From assembly GCA_963930655.1 (NCBI GenBank), contig OZ005606.1:10632501-10696500 (forward strand): a DNA stretch of 64,000 nucleotides. The letters are read 5' to 3'. Positions 58,270-64,000 of this stretch are shown in pieces. A program made the translations under genes and the position numbers. The notes below the pieces were generated by a model. That model was not told where the DNA came from. It saw only the letters and a list, made by a program, of their open reading frames with translations, and ran no database searches. Every line of letters begins with the position of its first letter. The first letter of the stretch is position 1. The stretch is from Myrica gale. Lineage: Eukaryota > Streptophyta > Magnoliopsida > Fagales > Myricaceae.

Positions 58270-60906
58270 TCTTACTGAGTTCCCTGCATGGTGCACTCAA
58301 AAGTTTCTATGTCCAGACTAGCAGTAGCATCCCCCCCCCCTTCTCTTCCTAGTATCCATTTAGATCATAGTTTGCTAACCTGTTAGGTGTGGTGATTTCC
58401 TTTTCCCCCACCAGAATGTGGTGGCATCGCTCATAAAGTAATCTTTCTCAAAAGCAATGGAATTTCCTGTTCATTTGCTTTAGCGTTGTCATGTTTGCAC
58501 TGCAATCTATATCAACGTGCATTTTCCAAGAGAGGAGTAAATGAATTGTAGGTCTTCAGTGATATTCTTGTAACTAAGAAAGTTGATAATTATATAAAAC
58601 CAAATGCAAAATAAGTGAAAAGCTCGTGCTTTGAGGGATACTCAGTTCAGAATTTTGCACTAACCATGTATAACCACCTGTGGATCTTCAGATTACCAGT
58701 TTTGTTTGTGCAAAATGAGGTTGTATGAGGTGCTTCTGCTTTTTCATCATGTAATCTATGTGTTTTGTTGGTCATTGTCTGTGCATGATTTATGAGCCAA
58801 CTGCTGTTTGATTCTGTTGTTTTATTATCTATCTGTTTCTTCTTTTCTTTTCTTATCTCCTTTTCCTTTGTCTTCTTTTTTCTCCATTTTCAATCTTTCT
58901 CTTTCTATCGTCTGATATTACAGAGCCGATACCTATAAATATTTTGATCAATGCGATGGAGTATACCAAAAATAAAACTACTTTGAATGAGGTCTCTACG
59001 CTCCTAAAATGATATTTCCAGGTGGAAGGGGATTGTTTTGCTAGTGTGATCTTTAGGATGACTTATTAATTGTGAATTTTCTTAAAACACTGTTGTTGAG
59101 TATGATTGTGATTTTAAGGCACTAAAATGAGCTTATATGTGTGTGCGAGGGAGAGTGATGCCAAGGGATTTTTTTATTGAGCCAGTAAAGTTTTCCTATG
59201 TCCCCATTGTTCCAGAGGTCTCTTGGTTTGGACAATCTAGATAAGTATATTCCGATGAGTTGGAGCATGGCCTTGTTTTCTAGAAGGTCGCAATCTGGCT
59301 AAAGCCTCCATTTGTAGATCTTTCGCACAGTATTCAGTCGAAAAGCAAATGGTTGGAATTTTAGTATGTTTCCTCATCTAAGGGCAGTGGGAAAAAAGTT
59401 GCAAGAGGATGGACAAACGAGGGAAATGCTGCAGTGAGGTTGTTCTGGGAGGAAATTTTCAAATGGTGAGTTATGCAATCAATTGGTGAAGGGATGGCAA
59501 AACAGTGATATATGATGGGCTCGGGAAAAAAATAAGAAGCAAAACAGGCTGCTATGGTTTGTATGAGGGGAAGTGATTGCTTTAGGATTGAAAAGAGAGA
59601 AATTAGGGGTTGTTCAGTGAATGTGTGAAGAGTGGGATGAACAACAAGCATGAGAAAGAGAAGAAAAGAGACAGAAGGGGGAGGGGGGAGGAATTCCTGT
59701 GCCGGAGGAGAACCAGAAAGAAGTAGACCTTGATCCATGGTCGGGGGCAGAGAAAATGTGCTTCATATGCCAGCGGTCGAAGATCAGCGAAAGTTGGTCT
59801 AGTCTTATACTATATGTAAAACGAGTGGTTTTCTTCGCAAGATAAAAGCATTTTTTTAAGTATTATTCACAAAGCAGGAGATTCAAGTAAGAAACATAGG
59901 CACTTTGAAAGCTAAAGAGGCAAAATTATGTGGTTAATGATAGAGAAAGATTTGGCGCGGCTCACTAAATTCTGTGGTTAATGATAGAGAAAGATTGTTC
60001 AATTTAAATTTGTTCCTCAAACCTTGATAAGCTCTACAAATTCTTGTTGTGCCCTCCATAGTTTTCTTTAGAAAGTATAAGGGATTAGCAACAATTTTTT
60101 GGAAGACAAACTTTTCTTTATTAGAATGGAAGTGCGTCACTGTTTGGAACAAGTGATCTCAATATGTGTTTCACTGTTGCAGCGAACTATGTTAGCTCTG
60201 GTTGAAGATTTTCATAAGCTCCAAACAGTTTAACACTACATATACACTGGAGCTTCACAACATAAAGCTTGAGTTTACACTGGCTTTGAAAACTCAGATA
60301 TTTGTTGTACTTCTTGCGTTCATTTTTAAGGAGATAAAATCTGAAATTTGTGCAAATTCAGTCAACTTCTCAGCTTTGATTTTCCGAATCTGTGGATTGA
60401 GCAGACTGCCACTCCAAACCCACTAGCCACCTAGTTGAGATGCACCCTGCTTCCCTTCTGATCTGCACTCTATATTGGTGCAAAGAGGGGGGATGACGGG
60501 ACTCTAATTACTGGGGTTGTTATTTTAGGGATTATATAAGCAAAAACATGATAAAATTGTTATTGTTTTGTTTCGCCTCATTCAACCATTTTCCGTTGGT
60601 TCAACTGGAGGGCAGTGCTCCCCTTATCCGTGATACTTCTCCAATCCACTTGGGGGAAACATCCTAAAACATAGCCATCCCAATATGACTTGAAGGCTCA
60701 TGCTTTATATGGTCATGCCATTTTATATACTTAAATTCGCTTAGTTTTTTTGTTCAACTCTGCAGATTCGACTTCTGGAAGCCCAACAGCTGAAAACTAC
60801 ACAAGATATGAAGCCAGAGCAGTCAGACAAATTATCGAAGCTTGAAGGCTGGCGTATGGAGTTACAACAATTGGAGGATAAAAGAGCTGAAATGGCAGGA
60901 TCATGA
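55639..60906 (+). CDS. PYM: PYM (partner of Y14 and Mago), exon-junction-complex recycling factor
   Basis: Four exons, 55639-55839, 56511-56627, 57353-57595 and 60766-60906, are all in phase 0 and give 233 residues. The N-terminal Mago-binding (WIBG) domain is clear at residues about 27-67: GERILAPTRRPDGTLRKPIR and AGYVPQEEVAIYQSKG. The middle has a basic patch (KTKAGKRNERKKEKR) and an acidic region; the C-terminus is a predicted coiled coil (IDKRIRALKKK then IRLLEAQQLK, LEGWRMELQQLEDKRAEMAG). PYM binds the Mago-Y14 heterodimer in the cytoplasm and helps take exon junction complexes off translated mRNA. Intron 3 is unusually long (3.2 kb) and holds a microsatellite. The gene diverges from ALG6 and converges on MRT4. 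Confidence 0.92.
58239..58269. repeat. (TAA)n microsatellite in PYM intron 3
   Basis: About ten TAA units in intron 3 of PYM. Confidence 0.9.
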
Positions 60907-61841
60907 AACTAGGGTTGGGGTGGAGAAACTGTGTAGTTTCTTTCCTTGATGCTTTCTTGATAAATATAAGAACTCTGTATGCGCGGTTCAGGAGTTCATC
61001 TATATCTGGATTTCGTTCGTAGCAGCTGCTTTATAAGCTTCCCAACCAATGACCATATGAGTTAATTGCTGCAGTTGTTCACCACGGTCAGGGTTAATGT
61101 ATAACAGTAACTATTCATCCCTAAAATTTTCATTGTAATTGATCTTTTGTTCCACCATACAGGATTTCGCAATTTTTCCATGTGAACAATTGTTTCAATC
61201 GCATCTCCCCCTGCCGCTGGGGGCAACTCCACCGGGAAAAGAAAAGCTCGGCATTGATTCTGTCAATATACAGGGCACAACCGTGATAAGGTGCCACTCG
61301 TCTTACCTAAATTGATGAAATTCGTATTAGCTTTAAATTTGGATTAAAGAATACTGTGTGCTCGCCGCAGATAGCAATATCTGGAAGCAAATGAGGTACA
61401 GATTAACTGATATTTTATTGAAACATACCGCAACCAGGGCATGACAGTTAGCTCAATTCTTCTTCGTTCTTTTGCTGTGTTCAACGATTTAAAATATTTG
61501 CCAACAGTGCTACAGACTAAACCTTTGCAGATAAATTTCTGAACAATAACTCACACTCAACTTAGTCGCAGAGGGTATTCCAAGCAGAGTTCAGCTCAGG
61601 CTGGCCCAAAAGAGGACGATTTTTCCTTACCGATGAATAGATTAGATAACTAAGTCTTTTGATACCAAAAATACATGCACCGGATGCTAGCCGAAAGCAC
61701 TCCTTCACCTACATGGCACAGCAAATACAGATTCCAATCCAGTACTTTTAGAAGACTAAGAACTCGCTTGTGTGCCACCTCAACACAATATATTCTCTCT
61801 CGTATAATCTCCAAAAACTATTATGAATCTTACACAAGTGC
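60907..61841. other. convergent 3' region of PYM and MRT4
   Basis: 3' UTRs and spacer. No repeat or gene recognised. Confidence 0.45.
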
Positions 61842-64000
61842 TCATGCGGATTCAACATCAGAATCATCTGGCCTCTCAATATAAAGCTCAAATTCCTCGG
61901 GATCCCATCGGCAGATCAAGTGAAGCCGGAAGGTAGCCATCTTGATCCCCAACAAACGCTGCAAACAAGTGTAAAAGATCAATCTCAAAGCAGTTTCTCT
62001 AACTCTTTTATTTTAAAAGTCAAAACAAAGAAAATGAAAGAGAATTCAGAAACAAAGCTTGCATCCCCCATTCATGCGCAACAAGTTTGGGATGGGTTGG
62101 AGAGAAGCGTAGAAAAGTTTGTGCCCCAACTGATGAAATGTCATGCAAAGCACAATTTGGACAGAAAAGAGTTGAATACTCGAAACCAGAGAAAAGAAGG
62201 GGTGGTGCTTCAGTAGACCTGCATAGAGAATGTCCCCCAACACACACACCAAACTTCACAAAGCAGCACTTATCCATTATACAGTAACCAACGAAAATGG
62301 CTCATTTGATGGTAAAGAAAACAGGCATGAAAACACTCAAAATGTCTTTCAGAATGCCCAGGGACTGATGGAATGATATCATCCGTGAGCTCACAAACAA
62401 GAACTGCAGAAAAGATATCTCATTCCATTTGGGACAGCAAAGAAAAGAAGGAAAAGGAAAAAGGAAATGTCTGGTGCAAGACTTCCACAGAACATCATCC
62501 AACTCCAAGATGGAAGCCTAGTTAACTCGTTAATAAAGCAACATGACCATGAAACTAACCAGCATGCGTGAAGACTCAGGCGACAAAGGCTTTCCCTCCT
62601 CGCAAACAACAAAGTCTGAGATAAGCTCCACAACACCTGCAGGCCATGAATAACATCAATGGTGTGCTGTATCAATGCCGTGAGTGTAGCCCTTCATATG
62701 CATACAAGTGATAGAAAGCAGAAGAGAACAGCTTTGCACCTTTGTTCAACCGAACAGGCATCCCCTGCTTGCGTAGGAATGGCTCCATTTCATGTGTAAA
62801 CTGCTCCAGAGGACCTTCCTTAAGCTCCACCTGAAACATTAATAGTTTAATTTAATTCGTGCTGTAAGTTATATATCGGATATATTAGAATAGTATGTAT
62901 ATCGCACGCTCACAACCTACACAAAACTTAAAACGTACAAATTTTAAACATAATAGTGCAATATTTGACTGGTCGAAAACAACTGAATCCAAAAATTATG
63001 AGCTGGTGAAAGTAACTTCTAGATATTCTGGTCATTCCTCCTTGGTCAAAACCATAGAGCCTTCAGTAATCTCTAGCGATCATTCCTTAACAATGGCATA
63101 GGAGACTAACCTTTTCTGAAGCCATGCTTCCTGTCCTTGCAAAATCATATTCCTCGTACTTATTAAATAACCTACAGAAGGATATTAAAGAACCATAAAG
63201 ACAAATCCTGGAGAGAGAATATAACACCCTGAAAGGCAATACAAGGGATGGAGAATAAAACAATATTTTAGTTAGTGTCTTAACAATGGATGATGAGCAG
63301 AAAAAACAATCACTTTCTGAATGTCAGCAGGACAAATAAACAATTCTTAATAAACACACTGCTCTAGTTTTTGTTGCTGTTGATGTTGATAAGCAAAAAG
63401 TTTTTTAGTATAAAACAACATTTTAGTTAGTGTTTTACAATGGATGAGCAGAGAAAACAATCACTTTCTGACTGTTAGCAGGAGAAAAATAAACAATTCT
63501 TAATAAACACACACTGCTCTAGTTTTTGTTGCCGTCACTGTTGATAAGCAAAGCGTTTTTAATTTAGCATTGAGCATTCTAGTACCAAGTACCAACAAAC
63601 TGAAAATTCAAATCATCTGTCTTATTATCACCATTCCTGGACAAACATAGGGTTCAGGAACATAGGATGCCTCTGAAGCTTACCTTTCAACCTCTTCTTT
63701 TGGCAAATTGGTAAAACAAAGCCCAGTATCTCCACGTAGAAGCTTAGATTAAATTAATCACAAAAAGAGACATAAGACAAGTAAATTAATCACAAAAAGA
63801 GACATAAGACAAGTCGCATAATTTGAGAAAAAGAGGGGGGAGGGGGGGAGTGGTTTGCAGGGTTGAGAGCAATGATAAGCATTAGCTCCATGAAAGGAAG
63901 GATGCTTACCTTGGAGACTTTGTGAATGCCAGGCGCAACCTCATCAGCAGCAGACCGACCCAGTGAAATCTGCATGACTTTGTTTGACCCAAGGAAAAAT
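61842..64000 (-). CDS. MRT4: MRT4/MRTO4, 60S ribosome assembly factor (5' end outside window)
   Basis: Minus-strand exons: 63910-64000 (runs off the edge), 63684-63742, 63111-63171, 62740-62830, 62560-62636 and 61842-61958. Phases agree at every joint, with GT-AG introns. The protein reads FFLGSNKVMQISLGRSAADE, LLRGDTGLCFTNLPKEEVER, LFNKYEEYDFARTGSMASEK, VELKEGPLEQFTHEMEPFLR, VVELISDFVVCEEGKPLSPE and LLGIKMATFRLHLICRWDPE, ending in an acidic tail ESA. This is the uL10-like nuclear/nucleolar factor Mrt4, which occupies the P-stalk site on pre-60S particles before uL10 replaces it. About 165 residues are visible; the N-terminal exon(s) lie to the right of 64000. It converges on PYM. Confidence 0.93.
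63245..63565. repeat. tandem duplication in an MRT4 intron
   Basis: About 150 bp is repeated: 63261-63410 and 63415-63562 share TTTTAGTTAGTGT, AACAATCACTTTCTGA, AAACAATTCTTAATAAACAC and CTGCTCTAGTTTTTGTTGC. Wholly intronic. Confidence 0.85.
63750..63813. repeat. 32-bp tandem duplication in an MRT4 intron
   Basis: AAATTAATCACAAAAAGAGA and the following dozen bases are present twice without a gap, close to the acceptor of the next exon (63743). Confidence 0.9.

Noticed and set aside
59361-59738. 125-codon antisense open frame in PYM intron 3
   Set aside because: Low-complexity composition, no recognisable motif and located wholly inside an intron of a clear gene.

Overview
The window is nuclear DNA from a flowering plant, most likely a eudicot and possibly a woody one. 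The evidence is plant-specific gene families (GATA26/27-type zinc-finger proteins, a UGT80-like glycosyltransferase, plant-style TMEM87, ALG6, PYM and MRT4 homologues), many GT-AG introns, AT-rich intergenic DNA and a dense load of plant transposons (Ty1-copia, L1-type LINE, hAT, Mutator-like foldback elements, Tourist-like MITEs). The species cannot be named from the sequence. No bacterial operons, CRISPR arrays, tRNA genes or rRNA genes were seen.

Region 1 (about 1-38,600) is a decayed tandem array built from two neighbouring genes: a GATA26-like gene on + and a UDP-glycosyltransferase (GT) gene on -. Six GATA copies (A-F) plus an isolated exon-1 relic can be traced. Only copy B (3085-4424) has an intact reading frame with a complete C-X2-C-X18-C-X2-C finger, and it also carries a second, duplicated first exon. 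Copies A, C, D, E and F have lost exons, carry frameshifts or are cut by transposons. The GT gene survives as a 5' half (4815-9052), a body lacking exon 1 (33466-38485) and several exon-sized relics. No complete GT gene is present. Inserted into the array are a 5'-truncated LINE with 15-bp target duplications, a second LINE split by a complete but dead copia element, gene fragments of Hsp70 and LTO1, a stray first exon of the TMEM87-like gene found at 45 kb, MITEs and Mutator-type foldback elements.

Region 2 (about 22,900-28,400 and 38,600-44,520) is mostly repeat DNA: a probable solo LTR, a degenerate tandem array of about 167 bp, one plant-transposon-type ORF, a dead Myb/SANT-like gene, a Tourist-like MITE, and a 2.3-kb hAT element with a perfect 8-bp target duplication.

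Region 3 (about 45,000-64,000) is ordinary single-copy genic DNA with four genes that look functional: a TMEM87-like seven-transmembrane protein (+), ALG6 (-), PYM (+) and MRT4/MRTO4 (-, running off the right edge). The first two are convergent, ALG6 and PYM are divergent across a 2.1-kb spacer holding a foldback element nested in a MITE, and PYM and MRT4 are convergent. They are housekeeping genes (Golgi/endomembrane trafficking, N-glycan precursor synthesis, exon-junction-complex recycling, 60S ribosome assembly) with no evident shared pathway.

I did not find a demonstrably new biological system. The points most worth a second look are the GATA26-like gene with two alternative first exons, and the foldback elements that twice sit inside the same kind of MITE, share a GC-rich core and carry paired G-box motifs.
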